A DNA stretch of 35,396 nt, taken from Rhodocyclaceae bacterium (GTDB taxonomy: Bacteria; Pseudomonadota; Gammaproteobacteria; Burkholderiales; Rhodocyclaceae). A model generated the notes under the pieces. That model was not told where the DNA came from and made no database searches. It saw only the letters and a list, made by a program, of their open reading frames with translations. The position numbers and the translations under genes were made by a program. Each line of letters opens with the position of its first letter. The stretch's first letter is position 1. The stretch is taken from assembly GCA_023383815.1 (NCBI GenBank), contig JAHDYG010000030.1, positions 1 through 35,396 on the forward strand, given 5' to 3'. Of the stretch, positions 8,397 through 16,132 are shown piece after piece.

Positions 8397-8831
8397 TCAG
8401 CCCATCGGGGGGCGGTTGGTTGCGAGCCAGTAGATTCCCATGCGCGCCACGGTCTCGGCGAACTCGGTGAACTCGAGCGGCTTGCGCACGAAGCTGTTGG
8501 CGCCACTTTCGTAGCTGCGCAGGCGGTCGCGGTCCTCATCGGAAGAGGTCAGGATCGCGACCGGCAGCAGGCGGGTGCGCGGGTCGGCGCGCACCCGTGC
8601 CAGCACCTCGAGGCCGGACAGGCGCGGCAGGCCGATGTCGAGCAGCACGACGGCCGGCAGGCCGCCGCTGCGTCCGGCGAACTCGCCTTCGCAGAACAGG
8701 TAGTCGAGCGCCTGCTGGCCGTCGCGTGCGACGTCGACGCGGTTCGCGAGGTTGATCTTCTTCAGCGCCCGCAGGATCAGGAGTTCATCCTGGGGGTTGT
8801 CCTCGACGAGGAGGATGGATCGTTCATTCAT
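8397..8831 (-). CDS. Single-domain response regulator, Rcp1/CheY-like
   Basis: The 144-residue protein is one receiver domain: acidic pair E10/D11, phospho-acceptor D65 in VVLLDIGLP, the LTSS switch residue and the lysine in RKPLEF. The sequence type (LLVEDNPQDELLILRALKK) is that of receivers paired with phytochrome-like kinases rather than chemotaxis CheY. It has no output domain and probably shuttles phosphate. Its ATG at 8831 overlaps the last 8 bp of the upstream kinase gene, pointing to translational coupling. The longer upstream frame lies wholly inside the kinase gene and was not used. Confidence 0.93.
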   Translation of the reverse strand: MNERSILLVEDNPQDELLILRALKKINLANRVDVARDGQQALDYLFCEGEFAGRSGGLPAVVLLDIGLPRLSGLEVLARVRADPRTRLLPVAILTSSDEDRDRLRSYESGANSFVRKPLEFTEFAETVARMGIYWLATNRPPMG

Positions 8832-10563
8832 GAAGGCGCTCCGGTGAGGCTGCGAGTCCGGGCAGGGCCAGGCAGAAGCGCGCCCCCTGCCCCGGTGTTG
8901 CGGTCGCGTGGATGGATCCGCCGTGGCGACGGACGATGCGCTGCACGGTTGCCAGGCCGATGCCGATTCCCGGAAACTCCTCCTGCCGGTGCAGCCGCTG
9001 GAAGGGCTGGAAGAGGCGCTCGGAATGGGCCATGTCGAAACCTGCACCATTGTCGGCGATGCACAGTCCGGGCTGGCCGTCGGCGCTGCCGTGGCCGACC
9101 GTGATCCGTGCGTCGGCGCGCCCGCGCGTGAATTTCCAGGCGTTGTCGATCAGGTGCTCGAGTGCGATCTTCAGCATCGCGACGTCGCCGCGCACCGCCA
9201 GGCCTGGTTCGACCGTCCAGGCCACCGTGCGCTGCGGCTCGGCCTGTGCGAGAGTGGCCAGGTGCGCCGCGGCGAGCGCGGAGAGGTCGATTTCCTGTTC
9301 GCGCAGCGGGCCGCTGACGCAACGCAGCAGCGCGAGGATGCCGTCCATCAGCGCACCCATGCTGCGGCTGGCGAGGAGGATCTGGTCGAGGCAGTCGCGC
9401 CCCTCGGCGTCGAGCGTCGAGCCGTGCGACTCGCGGAGCAGTTGCGCAAAGCCGTTGATCGCCCGCAGGGGTGCGTTGAGGTTGTGGGTGAGCGCGTAGG
9501 CGAGGTTCTGCAGCTCGATGTTCGCCAGTTCGAGATCCTTGGTGCGCTCGGCCACGCGGCGTTCGAGATCGGCGTTCAGGTGCAGGATCTGGGCCTCCGC
9601 CTGCTTGCGCGCGGTGATGTCGCGCGAGATGCCGAACAGGCCGATCACCCGGCCGCCGTTGTCATGGACCGGACCCTTGGTGACGTGAAAGACGAAGGCG
9701 CGCCCGTCGGTCGTGCGCAGCTCTTCCTCGTGCGTCTGGATCTGTCCGCTCTCCATGATCGTGCGGTCGATCTCCTGCAGGGCCCGGGCGGAGTCCTCCG
9801 GAAACAGCATTCGGTCGTCCCGACCGATCATCTGCCCGGCCGGCACGCCGACAAACTCGCCGGTCGCCCGGTTGGCGAGCAGGTAGCGGCCCTCCTGATC
9901 CTTGATGAAGACCGCGTCCGACGTGCCCGAGATTACGGTGTCGAGCAGCCGCCGGTTCAGTTCGACCTTCGCCATCGCGCGCCGCAGCAGCTCGGTCAGC
10001 ACGCTGACGGCGGTGCCGCTGCCGATCAGGAAGACCCACTGCAGGACATCGTGACTCTCGGCGATGTGGAGGCTGTTCTGCGGCGGGATCACGAGGTAGG
10101 CGACGCCGACGGCGCACACCAGCGTTGCCGTGAATCCCGGTCCAAAGCCGCCGAAGAGCGCTGCGAGCACGATCGGCAGCATGAACAGGATCAGCAGGGG
10201 GCGCTCGTCGAACTGCACCGCGACGGCGTCCCGGATCAGCAGCATCAAGAGCGAGACCGCGATCGCGAACGCGTAACTCGCCCAGCGCGGCATCCCCCCC
10301 GGCACCAGGCCGGCGGCGAGCGCTTCGAGCGTTTGCGGGGCGTTGCCGGCGTCGGCCGCGGGCAGGGCACGCAGCGCGACATGAAAGAGCGCTGCGCTGG
10401 CGAGGACGAACAGCACCCCCTTCCAGGTCGACAGCCAGAGCATCGCGCCGACGTCGGTGAAGGCGGCCAGGAGCTGGTCGGAGAGGAAGATCCACGCCAG
10501 ACCGAACACGACGTAGCCGGCCGTGACGGCGAGGATGAATCGCTTGCGCGACGAACTGCTCAC
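8824..10563 (-). CDS. Membrane sensor histidine kinase, multi-TM with PAS (kinase 2)
   Basis: The 579-residue product starts with GTG at 10563, after AAGGAG. The N-terminal half has hydrophobic segments near residues 10-28, 48-66, 97-113, 122-140, 142-160 and 173-190, resembling the DUF4118/KdpD-type sensor region. A PAS domain follows (about 205-325; AVFIKDQEGRYLLAN). A short coiled coil leads to the dimerisation helix ALTHNLNAPLRA with H360, and the ATPase domain has DNGAGFDM and GIGIGLATV. The residue after the phospho-histidine is N361 rather than the usual acidic residue, which could affect phosphatase activity. Start and upstream stop overlap as GTGA. Signal unknown. Confidence 0.9.
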   Translation of the reverse strand: MSSSSRKRFILAVTAGYVVFGLAWIFLSDQLLAAFTDVGAMLWLSTWKGVLFVLASAALFHVALRALPAADAGNAPQTLEALAAGLVPGGMPRWASYAFAIAVSLLMLLIRDAVAVQFDERPLLILFMLPIVLAALFGGFGPGFTATLVCAVGVAYLVIPPQNSLHIAESHDVLQWVFLIGSGTAVSVLTELLRRAMAKVELNRRLLDTVISGTSDAVFIKDQEGRYLLANRATGEFVGVPAGQMIGRDDRMLFPEDSARALQEIDRTIMESGQIQTHEEELRTTDGRAFVFHVTKGPVHDNGGRVIGLFGISRDITARKQAEAQILHLNADLERRVAERTKDLELANIELQNLAYALTHNLNAPLRAINGFAQLLRESHGSTLDAEGRDCLDQILLASRSMGALMDGILALLRCVSGPLREQEIDLSALAAAHLATLAQAEPQRTVAWTVEPGLAVRGDVAMLKIALEHLIDNAWKFTRGRADARITVGHGSADGQPGLCIADNGAGFDMAHSERLFQPFQRLHRQEEFPGIGIGLATVQRIVRRHGGSIHATATPGQGARFCLALPGLAASPERLHE

Positions 10564-12275
10564 GATGAGGCTCCTTCCGCGGCGAGGGTGAAGCAGAAGC
10601 AGGCGCCGGCGCCGGGTTCGGCGCAGGCCTGGATCGCGCCGCCGTGGCGCCGCACGATGCGCTGCACGGTCGCGAGCCCGATCCCCAGGCCGGGAAACTC
10701 GTCCTGCCGGTGCATGCGCTGGAACGGCTGGAACAGGCGTTCGGCGTGTGCCATGTCGAAGCCCGCACCGTTGTCTCGGATGCAGACGCCGGCACGCCCG
10801 TCGACCTGGCCGGCCTGGACGCGGATCCAGGGCTGTGCGGCGTGGGCGGTGTACTTCCATGCGTTCTCGAGCAGGTTGGCGAGCAGGCGCTCGGTCATGC
10901 GTGGCGAGCCGTACAACACGAGGTCCGGTTCGATATCGACCGATACCCGGCGCTGCGGGTCCGATTGCGCGAGGTCGACGAGCGCGGCGCGGGCCATCGC
11001 CGACACGTCCATCCGTTCCGTGTGCAGTTCGCCGCGCGTGCTGCGCGACAGGGACAGCAGGCCCTCGATCAGGTTGCCCATCTTGCGCGCGGCCAGATCG
11101 ATCTGTTCGAGGTAGAGCCCGGCCTCGCCATCGAGCCGCTCGCCGTAGTCCTCCTTCAGCGCATTGGCGAAGCCGGTCATCGCGCGCAATGGCGCACGCA
11201 GGTCGTGCGACACGGCGTAGGCGAAGCTGTCGAGTTCCTGGTTCAACTGGGTCAGTTCGGTGGTGCGCTGCTCGACCCGCTGTTCGAGGCTGGCGTTGAG
11301 TTCGCGCAGTTCATCTTCGACCGCCGCGCGGGCTGTGGCCGACTCGGCGAGCCGCTCGCGCACCTCGGTGATCTCCTGGATGTCGATCCCGGATGGCGAT
11401 GTGCCGGCCTGTGCCGGGAGCACCGCTGCATGGAGGGCGCGGGTGAGCCGCCGGCTGGCGGCAAGCCCCCCGAGCAAGGCGAGCAGCGCTGCGGCCAGGA
11501 TCGCGAGCGCGAGCCCGGTGATCGCCTCGAGGATCGGGCGGCGATGCACCGAACGCGGAATCTCGACGCGGACGGACCATGGGTGAACCGCCGAGGCCGC
11601 GGTGAAGCTGACGACTTCATCGGGGGGGCTTCGTGGCGCAGTGCGGCGGTCGCGCGTTCGCCGGACGATGACCTCCCCGTCCGGACCGACGAGCGCTGCT
11701 GACCAGCCTTCCGGCAAGGCCGGCTGATCCAGATGGGGCTGGAGGGCATCGATCGTAAAGGTTGCGACGAGCACGAAGACCGCCTCTCCGAAGCGGATGC
11801 CGGGCACCGCGAGCGAGAAGCCCCGTGCCCGGGTCGGGGTGGCGGGCCCAAAGCCGGCGAGCGTCGCCTGGCCCGTCGCGAGGGCGCTTCGGGCGGCGTC
11901 GCGCTCGTGCGGATCGAGCGCGAGCGCCTGTTCGTCGAGCGGGTCGAGGGTATGGAACAGGGTCGTGAGTGCGTGGTCGGCGAACACCACGTGGCCGCCC
12001 AGATTGCGCTGGAACGCAAGCGCTTCGAGGCGCAGCGCGGGCCAGCGGGCGGGATCGTCGGCGAGCGGCGAGGCCGCCAGCAGTCCAAGCGCGCCGGTGC
12101 GGGCATTGAGCGCGAAATCGATGCCGGCGACGACACTGCCGGCGATGTGCTTCGCTTCCAGCGCGAAGGCCTTGCGTTCGCCGTCAATCCGGTCGAACGC
12201 GAGATAGCAGGCGAGCAGCAGCGGGGGCAGCATGCACAGCCAGATCAGTCGGACGAGGAAGCCATGCAGGGTCAT
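10560..12275 (-). CDS. Membrane sensor histidine kinase with periplasmic sensor (kinase 1)
   Basis: The 571-residue kinase has one membrane helix at about 8-27, a periplasmic region of some 220 residues with no family I recognise, and a second helix at 251-271. A coiled coil (about 303-350) follows, then the dimerisation helix YAVSHDLRAPLRA with H357, and an ATPase domain with LLENAWKYT, DNGAGFDM and GLGIGLATVQ. Its C-terminal domain is strikingly similar to that of kinase 2, including the LFQPFQR and VQRIVRRHGG stretches. The start at 12275 follows GGAG and gives a clean N-terminal helix; the longer open frame upstream is not kinase-like. It is the first gene of a four-gene operon. Confidence 0.92.
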   Translation of the reverse strand: MTLHGFLVRLIWLCMLPPLLLACYLAFDRIDGERKAFALEAKHIAGSVVAGIDFALNARTGALGLLAASPLADDPARWPALRLEALAFQRNLGGHVVFADHALTTLFHTLDPLDEQALALDPHERDAARSALATGQATLAGFGPATPTRARGFSLAVPGIRFGEAVFVLVATFTIDALQPHLDQPALPEGWSAALVGPDGEVIVRRTRDRRTAPRSPPDEVVSFTAASAVHPWSVRVEIPRSVHRRPILEAITGLALAILAAALLALLGGLAASRRLTRALHAAVLPAQAGTSPSGIDIQEITEVRERLAESATARAAVEDELRELNASLEQRVEQRTTELTQLNQELDSFAYAVSHDLRAPLRAMTGFANALKEDYGERLDGEAGLYLEQIDLAARKMGNLIEGLLSLSRSTRGELHTERMDVSAMARAALVDLAQSDPQRRVSVDIEPDLVLYGSPRMTERLLANLLENAWKYTAHAAQPWIRVQAGQVDGRAGVCIRDNGAGFDMAHAERLFQPFQRMHRQDEFPGLGIGLATVQRIVRRHGGAIQACAEPGAGACFCFTLAAEGASS

Positions 12276-12319
12276 GCCGGGCTCCGTGGGCGGGGCCCGT
12301 CCGGACTGCGACGGGCCGC

Positions 12320-12390
12320 CGATGAAGTTTGCTTCCGGTTCGCTTCCGTACGGTGAAACAAATTTCATCGCGCACGGCAAGACTTCATCG
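12320..12390. promoter_or_regulatory. TTCATCG repeats upstream of the kinase operon
   Basis: TTCATCG occurs at 12364-12370 and 12384-12390, exactly 20 bp apart, and inverted as CGATGAA at 12320-12326. The outer copies extend to a perfect 8-bp inverted repeat, GATGAAGT (12321-12328) and ACTTCATC (12382-12389). TGAAA-CAAA-TTTCA (12354-12367) sits near its centre. The group lies 45-115 bp before the first kinase gene, as expected for a regulator site. No factor can be named. Confidence 0.4.
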
Positions 12391-12408
12391 TACCGGAATT
12401 CCCCGCTT

Positions 12409-12457
12409 CGGGCGTCCGCGATTGCCCGGATCGTGGACGCCCGCCCTGCCTGGCGGG
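12409..12457. terminator. Inverted repeats after gabT, possible terminator
   Basis: Just past the gabT stop on the minus strand lie CCCGCC (12440-12445), CTGCCT, GGCGGG (12452-12457), a 6-bp stem with a 6-nt loop, and a longer repeat CGGGCGTCC (12409-12417) with GGACGCCCG (12435-12443). No T-run follows, so Rho-independent termination is uncertain. They could end the gab transcript or belong to the kinase promoter region. Confidence 0.35.
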
Positions 12458-12469
12458 GTGGCAGCGCGG

Positions 12470-13780
12470 TTATGCGCGTGCGACGACGACGGCGATCGCT
12501 GCGGCGAGCAGATCGAGCCCTTCGTCGAGGATCGCCTCCTCGATCGTCAGCGGCACCATCAGGCGCAGCACGTTGCCGTGGGTGCCGCAGGACAGCAGCA
12601 AGAGGCCGCGCGCCGCGGCTTCGCTGATCACGGCCTTCGTCAGCTCCGGCGCCGGGCGTTGCGGATCGCGGGCGTGGCAGAACTCGAGCGCGACCATTGC
12701 GCCCAGGCCACGTACGTCGCCGATGCAGTCGTGGGTTCCGGCGAGCGTGCGCAGGCGGGCCTGGATGTGTGCCCCGAGCGTGGCCGCGCGTGCGCACAGG
12801 TTTTCGCGCTCGACGACGTCGAGCACCGCGAGTGCGGCTTCGCACGCGAGCGGGCTGCCGGCGTAGGTGCTGCCGAGCCCACCCGGGCCGAGCGCGTCCA
12901 TGACCTCGGCGCGGCCGACCACGGCCGCGACCGGAAAGCCGCCGCCGAGCCCTTTCGCGAGCGTCGTCAGGTCGGCTGCGACGCCGCTGTGCTCCATCGC
13001 GAAGAGCTTGCCGGTGCGTGCGATGCCAGTCTGGATCTCGTCGGCGATGAGGAGGATACCGTGGCGGTCGGCCAGCTCGCGCAGGCGGCGCAGGAATTCG
13101 GGCGGCGCCGGATGGTAGCCGCCCTCGCCTTGCACCGGCTCGACGATGAAGGCGGCGACGCGCGCCGCTTCGATGTCGTTCTTGAACAGACGCTCGACTC
13201 CGGCGATCGCCTCGTCGACGCTGACGCCGCGTAGCGCGCACGGATAGGGAGCATGGAAGATCTCGCCCGGAAAGGGGCCGACGCCGAGCTTGTAGGGATC
13301 GATCTTGCCGGTCAGCCCGAGCGCGAGCAGGGTGCGGCCATGGAAGGCCCCGTTGAAGGCGATGACCCCCGGCCGGCCGGTGTGGGCGCGCGCGATCTTG
13401 ATCGCGTTCTCGACCGCTTCCGCACCGGTGCTCAGCAGCATCGTCTTCTTCGGTGTCTCGCCCGGTGCGAGTGCGTTGAGCCGCTCGCACAGGCGCAGGT
13501 AGCTCTCGTAGCCGACGACCTGGAAGCAGGTGTGGGTGAACTGCGGGATCTGCCGCGCCGCGGCCTCGATGACCGCCGGATGGCCGTGCCCGGTATTGAC
13601 GACCGCGATGCCGGCGACGAAGTCGATGAAGCGCCGGCCTTCGACATCCCAGATCTCGGCATTGCGGGCGCGCGCTGCGAACAGCGGGTGCGCCTGGCCG
13701 ACGCCGCGCGGCAGCGCAGCGGCACGGCGGCTCATGAGATCGGCATGGTTCAGGCCGGGGGGCAGGGTCGTTGCGTTCAT
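12470..13780 (-). CDS. gabT: 4-aminobutyrate aminotransferase
   Basis: The 436-residue class III PLP aminotransferase transfers the amino group of 4-aminobutyrate to 2-oxoglutarate, giving succinate semialdehyde and glutamate. The PLP lysine is K276 in TLAKGLGGGFP; D247 in LIADEIQTG contacts the cofactor; LLSTGAEAVENAIKIAR and AFHGRT are also typical. Length fits the family. The ATG at 13780 begins MNATTLPPGLNHADLMSRR, in line with related enzymes; the frame runs open far upstream through gabD by chance. It lies 32 bp after gabD and ends the transport-catabolism operon. An omega-amino acid such as 5-aminovalerate could also be a substrate. Confidence 0.95.
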   Translation of the reverse strand: MNATTLPPGLNHADLMSRRAAALPRGVGQAHPLFAARARNAEIWDVEGRRFIDFVAGIAVVNTGHGHPAVIEAAARQIPQFTHTCFQVVGYESYLRLCERLNALAPGETPKKTMLLSTGAEAVENAIKIARAHTGRPGVIAFNGAFHGRTLLALGLTGKIDPYKLGVGPFPGEIFHAPYPCALRGVSVDEAIAGVERLFKNDIEAARVAAFIVEPVQGEGGYHPAPPEFLRRLRELADRHGILLIADEIQTGIARTGKLFAMEHSGVAADLTTLAKGLGGGFPVAAVVGRAEVMDALGPGGLGSTYAGSPLACEAALAVLDVVERENLCARAATLGAHIQARLRTLAGTHDCIGDVRGLGAMVALEFCHARDPQRPAPELTKAVISEAAARGLLLLSCGTHGNVLRLMVPLTIEEAILDEGLDLLAAAIAVVVARA

Positions 13781-13812
13781 GGGGTTCTCCGTCAAGGGGC
13801 GGGCGGCGTGGG

Positions 13813-15270
13813 CTACACGCCGCCCATACACAGGTATTTGATTTCGAGGTAGTCCTCGATGCCGTACTTCGAGCCTTCGCGGCCGAGGCCGGAGGACTTC
13901 ATGCCGCCGAAGGGGGCGACCTCGGTCGAGATGATTCCGGTGTTGATGCCGACGATGCCGTACTCGAGGGCCTCGGACACGCGCCACACCCGGCTCATGC
14001 CGGCGGCGTAGAAATAGGCGGCGAGGCCGAATTCGGTTTCGTTGGCCATGCGGATCGCCTCGGCTTCGTCGCGGAAGCGGAACAGCGGTGCGACCGGGCC
14101 GAAGGTCTCCTCGCGTGCGACGAGCATGGCCGGGGTCACGTCGGTCAGGATGGTCGGCTCGAAGAAGGTCCGGCCGAGCGCGTGGCGCTTGCCGCCGGCC
14201 GCGATGCGGGCCCCCTTCGCGAGCGCGTCGGCGATGTGGCGCTCGACCTTCGCGACGGCGTGCTCGTCGATCAGCGGGCCCTGGGTCGTGCCCTCGTCGA
14301 GTCCGTTGCCGACCTTGAGGCGGGCGACGGCGGCGGCCAGCCGCTCGGCGAAGGCGTCGTATACGCCCTCCTGCACCAGCAGGCGGTTCGCGCATACGCA
14401 GGTCTGGCCGGTGTTGCGGTACTTCGAAGCGAGCGCGCCCTCTACCGCGGCGTCGAGATCGGCGTCGTCGAAGACGATGAAGGGCGCGTTGCCGCCCAGT
14501 TCGAGCGACAGCTTCTTGAGCGTCGGGGCGCATTGCTGCGCGAGCTTGATGCCGGTCGCGGTCGAGCCGGTAAACGTGAGCTTGCGCACGATCGGGTTGG
14601 CGGTGAGTTCGCCACCGATCGCGAGCGCATCGCCGGTGACGACCGACAGCACCCCGGCCGGCACCCCGGCCGCTTCGGCCAGCGCCGCCAGCGCGAGCGC
14701 CGAGAACGGTGTCTGCGGCGCGGGCTTCAGGACCATCGTGCACCCGGCAGCGAGCGCCGGGCCGGCCTTGCGCGTGATCATCGCGAGCGGGAAGTTCCAC
14801 GGCGTGATCGCCGCGCACACGCCGATCGGCTCCTTGGTGACGACGATGCGCTTGTCGGGCTGGTGGGCGGGGATCACGTCGCCATAGATGCGCTTGCCCT
14901 CCTCGGCGAACCACTCGATGAAGGAAGCGGCATAGAGCACCTCGCCGCGTGCTTCGGCAAGCGGCTTGCCCTGCTCCGAGGTCATCAGCCGCGCGAGGTC
15001 TTCCTGGTTCGCGACGATCAGTTCGAACCAGCGGCGCAGGATCTTCGCCCGGGCACCCGCGGTGAGCGCGCGCCACGCCGGCAGTGCGGCGTTGGCTGCC
15101 TCGATCGCGCGCCGCGTCTCGGCCGCCCCCATCACCGGCACCGTGCCGAGCGCCTCGCCGGTCGCGGGGTTGGCGATCGTCGTCGTCGCGCCGCTGTCGG
15201 CGTCGCACCACTGGCCGCCGATCGGGCAGCGCTGGCGGAAGAGGTCGGGGTTCGTGAGCTTGAGGGTCAT
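13813..15270 (-). CDS. gabD: Succinate-semialdehyde dehydrogenase
   Basis: The 485-residue aldehyde dehydrogenase oxidises succinate semialdehyde to succinate with NAD(P)+. Catalytic C291 lies in NTGQTCVCANR and the general base E257 in LELGGNAPFIVF; the cofactor segment ITPWNFPLAMI and the FTGSTATG turn are intact. The C-terminus, YLEIKYLCMGGV, is typical of GabD. Paired with gabT it completes the GABA shunt to the TCA cycle. Given the gcdH module nearby in the same window, glutarate semialdehyde from 5-aminovalerate is a possible second substrate, but this is inference. Confidence 0.95.
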   Translation of the reverse strand: MTLKLTNPDLFRQRCPIGGQWCDADSGATTTIANPATGEALGTVPVMGAAETRRAIEAANAALPAWRALTAGARAKILRRWFELIVANQEDLARLMTSEQGKPLAEARGEVLYAASFIEWFAEEGKRIYGDVIPAHQPDKRIVVTKEPIGVCAAITPWNFPLAMITRKAGPALAAGCTMVLKPAPQTPFSALALAALAEAAGVPAGVLSVVTGDALAIGGELTANPIVRKLTFTGSTATGIKLAQQCAPTLKKLSLELGGNAPFIVFDDADLDAAVEGALASKYRNTGQTCVCANRLLVQEGVYDAFAERLAAAVARLKVGNGLDEGTTQGPLIDEHAVAKVERHIADALAKGARIAAGGKRHALGRTFFEPTILTDVTPAMLVAREETFGPVAPLFRFRDEAEAIRMANETEFGLAAYFYAAGMSRVWRVSEALEYGIVGINTGIISTEVAPFGGMKSSGLGREGSKYGIEDYLEIKYLCMGGV

Positions 15271-15291
15271 TTCGATTCTCCGTGGTCGGGT

Positions 15292-16119
15292 TCAGACGGG
15301 CCGGACCCCGCGCAGGCGCTCGTTGCGCCGGCGCAGTCCTTCGAGGGTCAGCAGCATCAGGGTGGACAGGATAATCAGGATCGTCGCGACCGCAGCGATC
15401 GCGGGACTGATGTTTTCCCGGATCCCGGAGAACATCTGGCGCGGCAGGGTGGCCTGCTCGGGGCTGGCAAGAAAGAGCGTCACCACGACCTCGTCGAACG
15501 AGGTTGCGAACGCGAACAGGCCGCCCGCGATCACGCCGGGGGCCACCTGCGGCAGCGTGACGCGGAAGAAGGTCGTGAGCGGGCCGGCCCCCAGGCTCGC
15601 GGCGGCGCGCACGAGGTTGAAATCGAAACCCTGCAGCGTGGCGCTGACGGTGGTGACGACGAAGGGCACGCCGAGCACCGCGTGGGCGAGGATCAGCCCG
15701 AGGTAGCTGCCGGTCAGGCCGAGCGGGGCGAAGGCGATGTAGAGCGCGACCGCGACGATCACCACCGGCACCACCATCGGCGAGATCAGGATCGCCGTCA
15801 GCAGCGCCTTGCCACGGAAGTTCGCGCGCACCAGCCCGATCGCCGCGAGCGTGCCGAGCGCCATCGCGATCAGCGTTGCGGCGGGCGACACGATCAGGCT
15901 GTTGGCGATCGCCCGGCGCCAGGCCGGTGAGGCGACGACCTCCTCGTACCAGCGCAGCGACCAGCCGCTCATCGGGTACATCAGGAAGGAGTCGGCGTTG
16001 AACGAGAGCGGGATGATGACGAGGATCGGCAGCACCAGAAACAGCAGGATCAGGCCGGTGAGCCCGTGCAGGGCGTGGTGCCACAGGCGTTCCGGGAGCG
16101 AGGCGTACGGGGGCAGCAT
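15292..16119 (-). CDS. ABC transporter permease, PotC-type (polyamine/GABA uptake)
   Basis: The 275-residue inner-membrane permease of the spermidine/putrescine family has about six hydrophobic helices, beginning with GLILLFLVLPILVIIPLSF near residue 19. The cytoplasmic EAA loop that docks the ATPase is VRAAASLGAGPLTTFFRV followed by TLPQVAPGV, near residue 170. It is 13 bp downstream of the partner permease and 21 bp upstream of gabD, indicating one operon. The family imports putrescine, spermidine, GABA or related amines; the exact ligand cannot be read from the permease. Confidence 0.92.
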   Translation of the reverse strand: MLPPYASLPERLWHHALHGLTGLILLFLVLPILVIIPLSFNADSFLMYPMSGWSLRWYEEVVASPAWRRAIANSLIVSPAATLIAMALGTLAAIGLVRANFRGKALLTAILISPMVVPVVIVAVALYIAFAPLGLTGSYLGLILAHAVLGVPFVVTTVSATLQGFDFNLVRAAASLGAGPLTTFFRVTLPQVAPGVIAGGLFAFATSFDEVVVTLFLASPEQATLPRQMFSGIRENISPAIAAVATILIILSTLMLLTLEGLRRRNERLRGVRPV

Positions 16120-16132
16120 GGCGCGGGTCTCC

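Noticed and set aside
6397-8433. Plus-strand 678-codon frame opposite the GGDEF-EAL gene
   Set aside because: It is antisense to a gene with five intact domains, and no protein features are seen.
10560-13490. A 976-codon frame extending kinase 1 far upstream into gabT
   Set aside because: The extension is out of frame with gabT and lacks domains; the ATG at 12275 has a ribosome site and gives a proper membrane helix.
12470-16084. A 1204-codon minus-strand frame that could suggest a giant fusion ending in GabT
   Set aside because: Only the last 436 codons match a family; the rest runs out of frame through gabD and the permease, both of which have their own complete genes.
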